NCBI GenBank assembly: GCA_000697665.1
Contig: KL197709.1
Span: 2,154,538 to 2,218,537, forward strand
Direction: 5' to 3'
Source of the DNA: Jaapia argillacea MUCL 33604
Taxonomy: Eukaryota > Basidiomycota > Agaricomycetes > Jaapiales > Jaapiaceae
Length of the DNA: 64,000 bases
Of the stretch, positions 22,857 to 34,768 are shown piece after piece (the first letter of the stretch is position 1; every line of letters begins with the position of its first letter). The position numbers and the translations under genes are program-made. The notes under the pieces were generated by a model, which saw only the letters and a program-made list of their open reading frames with translations, ran no database searches and was not told the DNA's origin.

Positions 22857-25544
22857 TTAGCATTCCCCGTCGTGAACGAGCGTCACATTGTTGAACGCTC
22901 CAAACAAGGATCCCATGTCGACGTTTTCCATCCCATCGTCTACACCAGGTGTTCCAGGTGTCGATGTGGGAACCTTGCCGGCCAGGGACGGGTTCCCAGC
23001 AACTCCCTGAATAATGATCGAGCCTTGGTCGAGATGTATCGACGTGGACTCTTGGAGATTTCGGAAGTTGACTGCGTCGATGCCGTTGGAGGATGCTGGG
23101 ATGATCTATGCCGACGGAAAGAATCGTAGTCAGCCTCATGCGAAAGTTCGGTAGATTGACGGAGGAAGACGATGGCGTGAATGTATGCACAGCCTTTGGA
23201 ACAGATGCTCCAAAGATATCGAACACACTCCAGACGAAGACGGCACTCACCGGTGGTTGAGTATTTCTCAATAAACCCCAGTTGATCTTCGCGAACCACT
23301 TGTGCTGCTTAACCTCACTGGCTCCACTCTTGCTCCCTAATCGCGTGGACTCGGTCTTGTCTAGTAACCGGACAACAACATCTTTACCGGCCCTGTAAAG
23401 AGATGAGTAAAGAGTTGATGGCGGGGAAACAAACGCGGAGAGAAGACACGATGGCGGAAAACATGACGTGATACTCACTGGGAAACTTTAGGTTGATCCC
23501 GAAAGTGTACAGGGATTTTGCAAATATTAGCAAAGGTATCATTGCGCTGTTCCCCTTTGAAAGGTGTGGTGGCATACTAGATCGAGGGAGTTCGGTGAGC
23601 CGTCTGCCACCCCAAGGCAAAAGGTTGATCCATGGCACTCACAATCATTTCGTAAATCAAGATGCCCAACGTCCACCAATCAACGGCAGACGTGTGACCT
23701 TGACCCTCGATAACCTCAGGCGCGATGTATTCTGTACACACGAGCAAAAATAGTGATGATCAATCAACGCTTCTCAATGGAGGTAAGGGAAGCCAAAATA
23801 CCTTCGGTCCCGACAAAAGAGTTTGTCCGGAAATTGGCCGTACATGATCGCGTGTCGATCAGAGGCATCTAGCAGAAGAGTTAATGAGCACATGTACGAG
23901 ATGGGCTGGCCATACTGAACTCACCCCATTGAGCTCAGACTGGTGGATCGTTGCTGGACGTCCACCAGGCTGTCCGGATTGTTTCGCGAGGTCGAAATCT
24001 GATAACATTATATGTCCCGAATGGTGCAGCAATATATCTGTGGCCGCAGTAGTTAGCTCAGCGCGCGAGAGAAGACGACGAAGGAGTGTCTTACTTTCTG
24101 GTTTCAGATCGCGATAAATAAATCCCATAAGATGCAAATATTCTAGGGCAGCTGTGACCTCGGCGGCGTAAAACCGGGCGGCGTCCTCGGGAAGACATTT
24201 GCCTGGTCGCGTTTGTAGAGCACGGAAGAACTCTCCTCCCATACAATATTCCATACAAAAGTAAAGATATTGGTCGGACTGGAAAGAATGGTAGAGGGTG
24301 ACGATGAAGGGATGGTTCGAAGTTGCGAGGATTTCTTGTTCGGTCAAGGCACGTTTGATCTTCTTGCGTTGGATCATTTCCTTCTTTGAGAGAACTAACA
24401 CGAGCGAGCGGTTAGTTAGAAACAGGCGGAGAGCAGCAAAACATCAAGCCATTCACCTTTCATAGCAAATAGCTTACCAGTCTTCTTTTCCCGAACAAGA
24501 TAGACTTTTCCAACATCGCCGCGCCCAAGCATCTTGATCTTCTGGAAACTCGAAGGTCCAACCTCCACCTACGATGACAGGACAATTATAAGAACACCAT
24601 ACAAACGGATCTTAAAGACAACTCACCGATCGGATTTTGATAGAGTTGCTCGAATACGTCCGTCTAAATGCCATCTTCCCAGGGCCCTCCACCATACCGT
24701 TCGCCACCCGATCTTTCGCCCCTTTGTAGGCCGACGCGTTGCTGTACGCGCGACCTGTCCGAGTTGGATAGCCGCCTCTCGACGAAGTAGAGGAAGTAGT
24801 TTCGAGTGAGGATGTCATTCCTTCGGAAGGAGTTGGAAGACCAGCTGGTACAGGTGGCAAAGGCTCTGAAGGAGCCAAAAACCCATTCCTCGTCGTGGTT
24901 GTAGCAGGTGACCGCGAGTTCAAGGAAAACAGACCCTTAGCGTTAGGTGCAGACGCCACGCGGCGGATGAATCGGGAGGCTGATGCTCCCATGCTCTTCG
25001 GCGATAGCGGGCCTGAACGCGAAGGGGGTAACGGGACGGCGAAGGATTGCTGAGAAGCATTGGCCGTCTGTGATTTGCCTGACGAACGACCCAACATTCT
25101 TTGTTGCGACGATTTTGTCCGTGAGCGCGACTTTCCTGACAAAGCGTCTACCGACTGCTGGTGGGACAGGTATTGGTGGTTGTGGTTATCGGGTGTCTGA
25201 GGTGGATGTCGCGACGGTGTCCCATTCGAGTCGCTGGACTGGGTGTTGGAGGAAAAGGAAGATCTTTGGTCGACGGAGACTACGGTGGTCGTTGTTGAGG
25301 ACAAATTGGGAGTCAGAGGGGTGGATGGGGGGCTATGATGAACCAAACGAGTGTCGAGGGTCAGAGGAGACGGAGTGCCATTTAATGCTGATTTTTTGGA
25401 TGAGCCGCTGCCTATGCGAAGCAGGGACTTCCACGAGGGAGAAGAGGGTGACGAAGAACTCTCTCCAAAATGATTGGGGGGCGCCGTGAGAGCTCTGCCA
25501 GTCTCATGGTGTCTGTGAGACCTGGCAGCAGACGAGGCAGACAT
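22857..25544 (-). CDS. FPK1: AGC protein kinase of the Fpk1/Kin82/NRC-2 family
   Basis: Ser/Thr kinase related to yeast flippase kinases Fpk1/Kin82 and Neurospora NRC-2, which control lipid asymmetry and polarised growth. The start [17 protein letters not shown] leads into about 300 Ser/Pro-rich, probably phosphoregulated residues. The kinase domain has [11 protein letters not shown], the catalytic lysine in [27 protein letters not shown] at the hinge, YRDLKPEN, and DFDL in place of DFGL ([10 protein letters not shown]). That change is normal in this family and in plant phototropins. After an insert comes the activation segment [15 protein letters not shown], then [11 protein letters not shown] and [18 protein letters not shown], an AGC-tail feature. 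It ends LVHDGEC. An upstream start by TTG is rejected. Confidence 0.92.
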
Positions 25545-28500
25545 GAACAACAGATTGAAAAAGCTGAGAAAAGATGCTCGTCGCTGTTGTTGACGGCGAG
25601 GAGGACAGCGAAGAATCGACAATTAAAAGTGAAATTGAAGATCGAGGTAGTGGCAGCAACTATTTCCGTCTGTGCAACATTCCCCGCCAGAACATCTGAA
25701 GCTACCGCTGACAAAGCACGGCAATCACCTTATGGTGTCGCCCCTTTCCTTTTTACGCAGTTGCCCGTCATAAAACTCAGCCACAGGCCCACGTTTGCCG
25801 CCCTCAGCCAACGCCATCCGTTCCATATCTTGCGCTTGCTTTCATCCTTGTCAAGTCTTCCACATGAACACCGCCAGTTCCTCCGAATTCTCATCCAGCT
25901 ACCCGATCATATCCTCGCCCACGCTGTTCATCTCTACAAGGTTCTCGATCACCGTGCCTTATCTGGCTTCAAACGCGCAATCCGGTTGCGAGTTTATTTC
26001 GACTGGGTCTCGCTAAGTCGGGCAGTGCGTCTTTGTCGCACTCTGGGTCGTGCAAGAAAACCCAAAGTCACCCGAGATTGAATTGCTCCTGCCTCCCCAG
26101 CCCGAACAAACAGCGAACGTCTTGATACATATCCATCATCCACGAGTAGATGGAATCACTCGAATATGAAGCCAACAGATGTCACGAAAAGCACAAGTTC
26201 CCATGTCACAATGCAGACTTGCCTCAATGTCCATCTAAGCCCCACCCGGTCCCAGGTGCTTGAGGACCTCACGGCATCATGAAACGCACGAGGTGATATT
26301 TGTAAACCCTGTCGTTTTCGCCCACAAGATACCTCGAACTTCACACCTTGACCGGTCCTGTTATCTTCGACACGGGGGCTCCGCAATTTGAAAGCGGCGG
26401 CGAGCCCCTCCCTCATCCTGTGCGTGTGTCTTGCGATCCGTGAATAGATCCACACGAGGGGAACCAAGCCAAGACAGAAGATTCGTGGGGATTGGGGAGC
26501 GAGCGCCTATCCTGGGTTTCGAACTTCCAGCCCAAAACACTCTGCTGTGGGTCTCGGGCAGACATAATTTTGGGGACGTCGACGTCATGAAGTAGAATCT
26601 TCGAGAATGGGCTTTCTATGAGATACGTACACCTCAGGGCTCTGTGCACGCAATGTCAAAATATCAGAGAAAAGAGGAGGAAGAGCGGAGGAATGACGCA
26701 CCTGATGAATCAGAGACGATAGGTGACGAACACCATAGGCCAAGCAATTGCTAGAATCTTGGAAACATTTGATGGGTTGAACCAAGCGTTCGTGAAATCT
26801 TCCTTCGTGCGGGATTTGGAGATGTGACTGTGGTAAAGTTTCACTATGACTGTCACCTTCTAAGGGATGGTGCCGAACGACTGAAAACTTCAGAGAAGGA
26901 GTCGGAACGACCAAGACACCGAGCGGACAGTTATATAACGAGCAAAATTGAATGGTGTGGTACGAAAATGTTTGGGTTCCCGCTGGCGACGCGGCGCGTT
27001 CCACAAAATGGAAAACAAGGTGGATGGCAACCCACGGGGAGTCAATCTCAAAGATTGGCTTTAGACACGGTGCGAGACGAGGCCGCGAAGGTCCTTGGAC
27101 CAAAGACAAACTCGCCGACTCCCGAGCCTATATTTGGAGTTTGACAGGTCGAACGAGCGTCGGGGTATCGCAACCCCCACCTTCCGGAGTTGGTGAAACA
27201 CCTAAAGACCAAAAATGTTCAGAAGGGCCAACAAAGATGGGGAACAGAAGAGCAAGAAAATGATCGTCGACCAGAAGATCAACGGATTTTGAAGAGTTGC
27301 ACTCCGAAGAGAGCGGAAGCGAGGCGCCTAAGTATGACCAAGTCATCCAGCGCTACGAAACACGGAGAATGACAGGGTCATCTGATCACACGAGCATGTC
27401 CATGGAAAATGGTACAGGTGTGTGTCAGGTACGGCAGCATGGAATGGAAAGGCTACGGGGATATTGGATGCTCACCCAAGTACGAGAGAATGTGCCTCTT
27501 CGCATGGTGGTGAAACAACGTCAGACTCCATTATGACCGGGCATGAGATGGGAACGCTGTTGGAGAACCACCCTGGTGTATTGACCCGGGCAACTGGCCT
27601 GAAACGAAGCTTCATAACGACAGCGAGGAGGAGTGGAGCTTGAACTGCCTCAACATGTTACACAGGTGAGGAGTGTCGCACGTTCGAAGGCCTTTCTTCT
27701 GAACAACATTTCAGGGGTGTCTTGAGTGATTGATGAGGAGAGGTGGCACCGAGGTAAGTTCGTTCGCATAGTACGGGAGGAAAGCAAGTTGAGCCAGAAG
27801 CAAAAGCTTGGATACCAGATTGCTAGCTTGCCGGGAGGAGTTAAGGCAAATATCCGAGTCACCGGTTTCGAAGAGTAGCAGGGTTCGAAAGCAAACTTCT
27901 CTGTGGGGACCCAAGATTCAAGGGGGTGTTATCTCCCCGCCGAAGCAAAGAGTGATGACGAAGTCCCGAGGTTGGCGGAGGATTGGACGCGATTGAAGCT
28001 TCGAGAGGCACGTCAAGTGATGAAATGCACCTGGCTAGACGACAGCATGCAGCACCGATTGGCTGGTGCTATTTGGGCTGGCAGTGAGCGAGGCAATAAT
28101 GTTGAGAGGTTCTATCTGGCATCTCGATTTGCTTGGGGCTACAAGGACGAAATGGGAGGAGTCAGAAGGAGTCAGTGAGATATCGCTGGGATTTCATGTC
28201 GTAAAATGGGTCTCACATGGTTTGGGTTCTCTTCAATAAAAGTCGCTGGGCTGTGTCGTCGATCGCCTCGGTGCAGGATGACAGTTAACTATCACTGCAC
28301 CGTGAACTTGAAGACGACGCTTGGGGAAGAAAGCGCGGTAAAAGGCAACGCACAAAATGCGTGCAAAGGTCTACCCGGGATGATAGGATATTGGGATCAT
28401 CAACTCGCGGTCAAGTGTGCGGATTGAAGACACACCTCGAACGCGACGTTGATCATGTGCAGGGGACTGGCACGCGAGCATCTCATCCTCCAAGACAAGT

Positions 28501-28943
28501 CCTAAGCACATTTTGTCCCTCTACGCACAGTCTGTACTTGAACTTTCAGTCAAGAAGCCCGGTGGTTGAGTGCTTCCCTTCTCAAGATGCCGCCTTCGCG
28601 ACTGCCCGTGCGCTCGAGGGAGACCACGGCTTTCCCCTGGTGGTTGAATGGACGAGCCGGACCGGGGCCGCAGTGCACGGAGGCTTACAGGGATGCAAGA
28701 TTAGATACACGGTTCCGCTGATGATGACATGCTGCATTTTATTTAACAGTCCCATTGCACGGCTTTGCGTTCACTGCATGATGGTTCTTTTCTGCTGACT
28801 GCCCCGCTGTTTGTAAATCTTGGGTGCCCATTCGGTATTCTCAGGGCTGCTCAATCACCTCGAGGCTCGGGATCTCGCTTTCCTTCAAAAGCATCCCTCC
28901 TACAACCCGACAACCACGGATCCCCCCCACTCCCTGTACAGAC
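25545..28943. other. 3.4 kb with no recognised gene
   Basis: Gap between the divergent kinase and MFS genes, much longer than any other here. Both strands hold only short frames. The longest are about 174 codons on minus (26585-27109) and several of 70-145 codons on plus. None shows a family motif, a signal peptide or a clean run of splice-joined exons that I can defend. The plus strand at about 27200-27400 is purine-rich and reads as charged peptide. I see no terminal repeats, transposase motifs or tRNA. It may hold a fast-evolving gene, a long non-coding RNA, long 5' UTRs or decayed sequence. Confidence 0.45.
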
Positions 28944-31689
28944 ATGTCTTTACGATCAAAATCTCCTTCAGAATCACGTCCTTTGCTCTCTGACTCGCAG
29001 AGTTCGTATAGTACTACGTCTGGGGACAGTGCTAGGACCGTCACCCCCTCCGACCCACCCGTCTTGAATAAAGTTTCACGCCGCGATCTTATCTGGATTC
29101 TCGCCGGTCTCTGGAGTGCCGTTTTTTTGGGAGCTTTGGATGGTCAGTTTGATGCCGTCTGTCTTTTCCGAGGTCGTATTTACAATTGTTGTGTAGGCAC
29201 GATTGTCGCAACGCTATTGACGCCAATAGGAAGTTATTTCAACAAGGCAAACCAAGCCTCGTACATTGGGACATCGTACTTGCTATCCGTCTGCTGTTTC
29301 ACCCCACTCTATGGTCGGCTTCCAGGTGTTGAAGCAAGTAAAATTTGCATTCTCATTTTTCATCGCAGGACGTCTGTCAGATATTCTGGGGCGAAGAGGA
29401 GCCATGCTCTTGGGATTGTCACTCTTCGGTACGTTCATTGTCAGCGCTTAAAAGTCATTTATTGAACCCGAACATCGTTTCAGGTTCAGGTACCTTATTA
29501 TGTGGGCTGGCACCCTCTATGGAAGCACTCATCGCTGCCCGAGCATTGGCAGGCATGGGGGGAGGAGGGTGAGCTCAAACATTTTATCACCCGTCTTCGG
29601 TTCCTCACCATCCCGTATTCAGTGTAATGACAGGTTCGGGATTCGATGCCAAGCCTTGCCGCTCAATCTGACAGGCAGTCCACAGTCTCGAGCGTCGCTG
29701 TCACGGACCTGATCCCCTTGTGAGACAGTTCACGGAAAATGTTGAATTTACATTGATTATGCTCCTAGGAAACAACGGGGGCTCTATCAAGGCATGGCCA
29801 ATATGTGAGTCGCTACCCATGATTCTCTTAGTAATTGTCATTCACAAATTGCGTTAGTTTATTCGGGCTAGGTGCAGGGCTTGGAGGACCGCTGGGAGGC
29901 TGGATGAACGACGCCTTTGGATGGTCAGTTATTTCTCCATCTCCCCTCAGAACACATTTAACACCCACTAGGAGATTCGCATTCTTGCTCCAGGTTTGGA
30001 ATTTTAAATGTATAACTCGCCGCCGGTCATTGACCACCACCCTACCGTAGATGCCCGTCCTTCTATTTTCCATCATCCTAGTCACCCTCAAAGTCAACAT
30101 TAAGCTTCCCTCTGATGTCCAAAAACAGAGTACCTCCTCCAAGCTGAAACGAATTGATTTCCTTGGTTCCCTTACTCTTGTCGGCACCGTTGCTTGTCTG
30201 TTGTTGGGCCTCAGTCTCAAATCCACTGAGGAGCTACCTTGGTCACATCCATTAATATGGGGCTTGCTTGTCGCCAGCGTGGTATGGGGCGTATTATTCA
30301 TCTTCGTCGAACGATACATCTCGCCGTATCCTGTCATGCCATTACGCCTCATCACGCAAAGGACGCCGCTCGCAGTTTCGCTCTCGAACTTCTTCGCTAG
30401 TGTATCTGCTTTTTCTATGGTGAGCTTTCCTCCTTGCCGCCGCTGCTACGGTGGGATACTTAACGGCCGTTCGTTATTAGATCTACAATGTTCCTCTGGT
30501 AGGTTCACGTTCTCGATTTCAAATCATTGGTTACAGCATGGTAAACGATGCCCCACACTAGTATTTCTCCGCGGTCAGGCTCAACTCGTCAACATCAGCC
30601 GGTATGCTACTCGCTGGACTGTTCGGGTGCATGCTCATTAAAATATTTCCAGGTCTTCATTTATTACCACACTCTGTACAAACATTTTAGCTATACCTTA
30701 TGTTCTGATTAAGCTAAACTAACCGCTTATTAGGTCGCCATATCGACAGGAAGCGTTTTTGCCGGATGGCAAGTCCCCTTACCACCTAACCTTTTCTGGG
30801 TCATTTTTCTTACTGCCTTGCCTACAGGCTTATGCGAAGAACGGGGAAGCTATACTCTTTGACCCTCGGATCTGTACTCTTGACTGTTGTGGCCGGCATC
30901 TTAGTCTCGTGCTGGAATAGTAATACCCCGACGCTGGATCTATGGTTGGATGTTGTCCCTCAGGGGTTTGGGATGGCAAGTTTGATAACAACTACGTTAA
31001 TCGTGAGTGTATTACTTAACAAAATTAGGGACGAGATTAACCGTTCGGTTAGGCTATGGTTGCTGGTGTGGCACAGGAAGATATGGCCGTTGCAACCGGA
31101 AGTAAGTCTCTAGATCCTCGGGATGCTATGACACACCACTGACATTATCGTAGTAACGTATCTGTTTAGAACGACTGGACAGGTTATGGGAGTGAGCTTG
31201 AGCGGGGCTATTCTCCAGGCTGTTCTAACAGAAAAACTGCGGCAACGGATCCAAGGTCCAGGGGCAGCGCAGGTGCGTTCTGAAATTGTGTTCACCTCAT
31301 CCCGCTTTCTGACCCGCGTTTTAGCTTATTGAGAATATACGGTAACTCTCCCTTTTTCCGTTGTTTATGTTATTCTGATCACTGACGACTCGCAGACATT
31401 CAACCAATATCATCCCAACACTCGACCCCCCGCTAAAACAAGCCGCAGTAGATTCTTATGCCGACGCATTACGAGTCGTGTTCATTTGCCAGCTCGCGAT
31501 GAACGTCATCACGTTCACTTCCTGCATCCCTATTCAAGAAAACCCATTACCGTAAGTCTCTCTCTCGTTTGGCGCTCCTGGACGATGTGGCGTGTGCTGA
31601 CTAGATATGTCAGGGGAACACACGAAGAGCAGGAACGACATTATCGAAACCGGACCAACGATAGAAATGATACCACCATAGACACATGA
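28944..31689 (+). CDS. MFS transporter, DHA2 family, vacuolar basic amino acid (Vba/Fnx1-like)
   Basis: Probably imports amino acids into the vacuole by proton exchange. The tail of about 50 residues before helix 1 carries ESRPLLSDS, which fits the acidic dileucine signal for AP-3 vacuolar sorting. Then VFLGALDG-TIVATLLTPIG (helix 1, with the conserved LDxTIV pattern), YGRLSDILGRRGAML (motif A), and ALAGMGGGGVMTVSSVAVTDLIPL. The antiporter region is FGLGAGLGGPLGGWMNDAFGWR. FIFVERYISPYPVMPLRLI lies between the halves. Around 17 introns, one apparently GC-AG at 30769-30827. Naive six-frame reading looks broken, but every segment joins in frame after splicing, so I read it as intact. Some small-intron boundaries are approximate. 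Confidence 0.88.
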
Positions 31690-31822
31690 TGGACTTTATG
31701 TAGATTTCGTTGTACTGCCATTTCGATACCACTTTTTGGCAAATGGACAATAGTGGGAGCTCAGGCTCACCGGAAGTAAGAAAGCAAAAGGATGGATTGA
31801 CTGTCTGGGTGTAGGAATCATG

Positions 31823-32068
31823 TTATGGTAGCTTATTCTCTTCTATCCACCTCCTCGGTCTCTTCTCAACGATCGTTATACGACCCTTCTGATATGCCTC
31901 TCCCGACTCTCCATCGGCAAAACGAGCTCGGTCGGATCGAGCTGGGCACGGGAGCACAGAGGATGCGGACACCGTGAGGACGGCACCGATGAATGTCAGG
32001 CCAAAGAGGGATGATATGAAGTTTCGGCGTTGGTGGTGGTTGAATCGCAATGCTTTTGTTACGGACAT
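31823..32068 (-). CDS. Small conserved single-pass membrane protein, 81 aa
   Basis: Single-exon frame of 81 residues: a basic N-terminus with HHQRRNFISSL, one hydrophobic helix (LFGLTFIGAVLTVSASSVL), then CPARSDRARFAD and a charged tail ending KRPRRWIEENKLP. The basic N-terminus plus one helix suggests a mitochondrial inner membrane or ER protein. It reminds me of short fungal hypothetical proteins with the CPAR motif, but I cannot name the family. It is divergent from the uS14m gene, 277 bp apart. The opposite-strand frame over the same bases is the shadow. Confidence 0.7.
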   Translation of the reverse strand: MSVTKALRFNHHQRRNFISSLFGLTFIGAVLTVSASSVLPCPARSDRARFADGESGEAYQKGRITIVEKRPRRWIEENKLP

Positions 32069-32345
32069 ACTACACCAATGGCTTCAATACTTTGAGTTAA
32101 AGATAGATTCGAAATGGAGCGTACGTTGTGAAACTAACAACCCATATCAAAGGAACGGTGATAACGTCGTCCCAGAGCTGGAAGACGCGATGGAGGATGC
32201 TGGAAATCTAGGTTACCCGACGTTGGTGAGGGTCGAAATTGTAGCTTGCCGGTTCGCGCCGATTGGAAATTTCTCACCTGAACGCGTCCAACAACTTGTG
32301 GCGTGCGCCGTGCGTTGTACGGCAAAAACTTTGCTATCCTCCACC

Positions 32346-32703
32346 ATGGCCAACAACATCCGTGTTCTGCGAGATATCAAAGCTCGCAATGGCGTATTTG
32401 CCAACGAGATAGCCAGAAGAGCTTATCTCTATGTTGCTCGGGACCAGCGCTTGCCACCCCAGGTTCGCCATCAGGCTCAACTACAACTGAACACCTTTGG
32501 CCGGTACACTCGCCCAACTACTGTGAAGAATCGTTGTTCTGCCAGCGGAAAGGGTAGGGGTATCATCGCCGAGTTTGGGTTGTGCAGGGTACGTTCAATC
32601 TCGTTGATGCCAAGCACTTCCGTGTTAATATCTGTTATAGTACCAATTCCGCCTGAAAGCTCGAATGAACCAGATTGTTGGAGTGCAGAAGGCGTCGTGG
32701 TAG
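32346..32703 (+). CDS. MRP2: Mitochondrial small-subunit ribosomal protein uS14m (Mrp2)
   Basis: Component of the mitoribosomal small subunit head. Exon 1 is 32346-32588, exon 2 is 32641-32703, 101 residues in all. Exon 1 reads MANNIRVLRDIKARNG and ARDQRLPPQVRHQAQLQL, then TVKNRCSASGKGRGIIAEFG. Exon 2 gives YQFRLKARMNQIVGVQKASW and a stop. The NRC-x-x-(S/T)G-x-x-RG signature and the GV-x-KASW ending are diagnostic of uS14. The protein appears only after removing the 52-nt intron and is hidden inside a longer, wrong frame that starts at 31974. Confidence 0.95.
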
Positions 32704-32905
32704 ATGTGTTTGCCGCAAGGCGATGCTCCCTTCGGTAAGCACAGTCACCTTGTCCAGGTTGCCGGGTATATGAAAACTTGGCCTCCAGCACACGTAGTGG
32801 AGACGATATATCCATTAATGCGAATAATATACATGCGTAGATGGACTGGCAGAACAGACGACGCAATTGCAGTGACACAAGAAACAAGATGCGGGCATTA
32901 AATGT

Positions 32906-34768
32906 CTAAACGGACGTAGAATGTTGCTCTGGGGGAGCCAGATCGCTTAGTCGCAGTTCACCTTCACCTCTTTCTCGTCGCCAGCGATTGGCAATGTTCA
33001 ATGTAGCTTGTTCCACCAAAAATCTTAGAGACGATACAACTCAGCGCCCCTAACCAGGAGATTACGAAAGCAAAGCGGCTCACCCGTATCGATTGAGCCA
33101 AACATCTCCAATTTCCCAGTTACTGTGCGCCAGAACATCGTCCCCATGGATGGTAACGGATGCCCGATAGTCGTGGAGACAGTCAACAAGATCGTAACGC
33201 CCTATGGTGTCGTCAGCGCGAGCGCGCAAATCGTAGGTCAGAAGAAGCTGTCACCTCGCAGGAGAATCATGCGATCCCTCAGCTCCGGGTGCGGAATTCG
33301 ATCAATGGCACTCTCTAGAAGAATTGTGAAGCAAATCCCCTGAGAGCAGTGGTATTTCAAGACATACCATGAGGCACAGTCCTTTAAGACAAAGATGAGT
33401 TCTATGTTGGGAGAGCCATTGTGACAAGGACGTGAGCGTACCGCTGAACCAATGTCGGACGTAGCGACGAAGGTAAACAATACGCAGAGTTACGTTTGTA
33501 ATTATCCAGATGATAGCTGGAGGACGCAGATGAGACACAGAAGTGGGATTTCACACACAAGGGCGTACTGAATCAGTTTATAAGCTTCTTGCTTCTTTGG
33601 GTCGTCGTCAATTTCTTCGTCAGGTGTATGAGGCGTTTGTGGGGTTGCCCTCTGATGCGGCTGTTGTTGAATGGGCAAGGCGGCATTGGGGACAAACGGT
33701 AGAGGCGGGAGTGATGAGTCGACGTTGATGTTCAAGTTTGGAAGATAGGGAGCCTGATATGAGTTCTGGGAGTTAGAGGAAGGAGGAGGGTTATAATGTG
33801 GTGGTGCCTGTCCCGCGGAAGGCTGGGACAGGAACATAGGAGATCCAGCCGAGTGTCGAATCAAATCGTTGAAGAAACTGTTGTCATGGGGAGACTTAGT
33901 TTGAGAATACGAGTTGTTCGGTGGTGGTGGTACCGCCGAGTTCATCGGAACCATCATAGGATAACCGTCGTTGTCTCGTTCTGCGTCCTGGTCGTCCTCT
34001 CTGGGCCTCTTCGAACTTGACGGGTTAGGGCCATCTTCTGCGGGACGCTTCTGAGGGGCACCCGGTTCGTAAGTAGATGAACCAGAAGACGTCAATCGTG
34101 CCTTTTTCCGCTTCTGAAAACTCTCCCAAGCTGTGTCCGTCTCTGCCTTGTTGACGTAGCTGTTGAAGTCGGCCAGGTCCCAGCCAAGTTTCGGCAACAA
34201 CCCCCCTGCCCCTTCTCCGATGAACGAACTCAGACTCTTGAGTAAGTTGCGTAGAACCTGGTTCTCGTGCATCAAATCTGTGCAGATCGAGTAAAGGACA
34301 CGAGCCGAGGTATAATCAACGGGACACGAACCTTTGAGCATGCCCCTCATTTCACCGAGGGCTTCATCCTTCCCTCCCGAAAGCAACTCTACGCGAGCTT
34401 CAAGGTCTCGGATCTGAGCAAACAAAGTTGACATTCCGGCTATAGTGTATAAACAAGGGTGCTTACCCGTTGCTGCTTGCGAAGACGAAACTCTCGTTGG
34501 GCAATACGATTCTGGTCACGTCTTGCCGCTTGTGAACTATTGGACTCAGCGGCCTCTCGTCAGCATAGTGGAGGTGACGTGCGAAGAGCACGCACTTGGG
34601 ATTTTTCTTACGCCCAGGTTTTCCCGCCTGCGGAGTACCGGTTTCGTTTGGATCCAACGGAGAGGAGACATCAGATTCTTGCTGCAGACGGTCAGGACTA
34701 CAGACTTGAAGATAAAGACAAAAACATACCTCAACTTCGTGAGACTCGCTGCGATCTCTGCCTGCCAT
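32906..34768 (-). CDS. bZIP transcription factor with a DUF3425 C-terminal domain
   Basis: Nuclear DNA-binding regulator. The start MAGRDRSESHEVE leads to GKPGRKKNP and the basic region NSQAARRDQNRIAQREFR, close to Yap/Pap1-type bZIPs, then LRKQQR and a short zipper IRDLEARVELL. A Ser/Pro-rich middle with KKARLTSSG and KRPREDDQD follows. The C-terminal DUF3425 module reads NYKRNSAYCLPSSLRPT, HPELRDRMILLRG, DLVDCLHDYRASVTIHGDD, AHSNWEIGDVWLNRYG and FLVEQATLNIANRWRRERG, ending EQHSTSV with stop at 32906-32908. bZIP-DUF3425 proteins are fungal regulators often tied to stress or metabolism. The target is unknown. Convergent with uS14m, 202 bp apart. Confidence 0.88.

Noticed and set aside
26585-27109. 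174-codon minus-strand frame in the 3.4 kb gap
   Set aside because: His/Ser/Pro-rich composition typical of non-coding GC-rich DNA; no family motif. Splice-like joins to a downstream frame (26413-26560) are suggestive but not enough to call.
27870-27900. tRNA T-loop-like sequence (GGTTCGAAAGC)
   Set aside because: No matching acceptor stem, D-loop or A-box within tRNA distance. Similar isolated hits elsewhere were also dismissed.
28944-31689. Vba-like MFS gene as a pseudogene
   Set aside because: Many apparent stops in single frames, but each falls in a short intron. All transmembrane segments and motifs join in frame after splicing.
31974-32738. 254-codon plus-strand frame as one gene
   Set aside because: Its first third is the antisense of the 81-residue membrane protein and its middle is uS14m exon 1. 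It misses the uS14m intron and true C-terminus.
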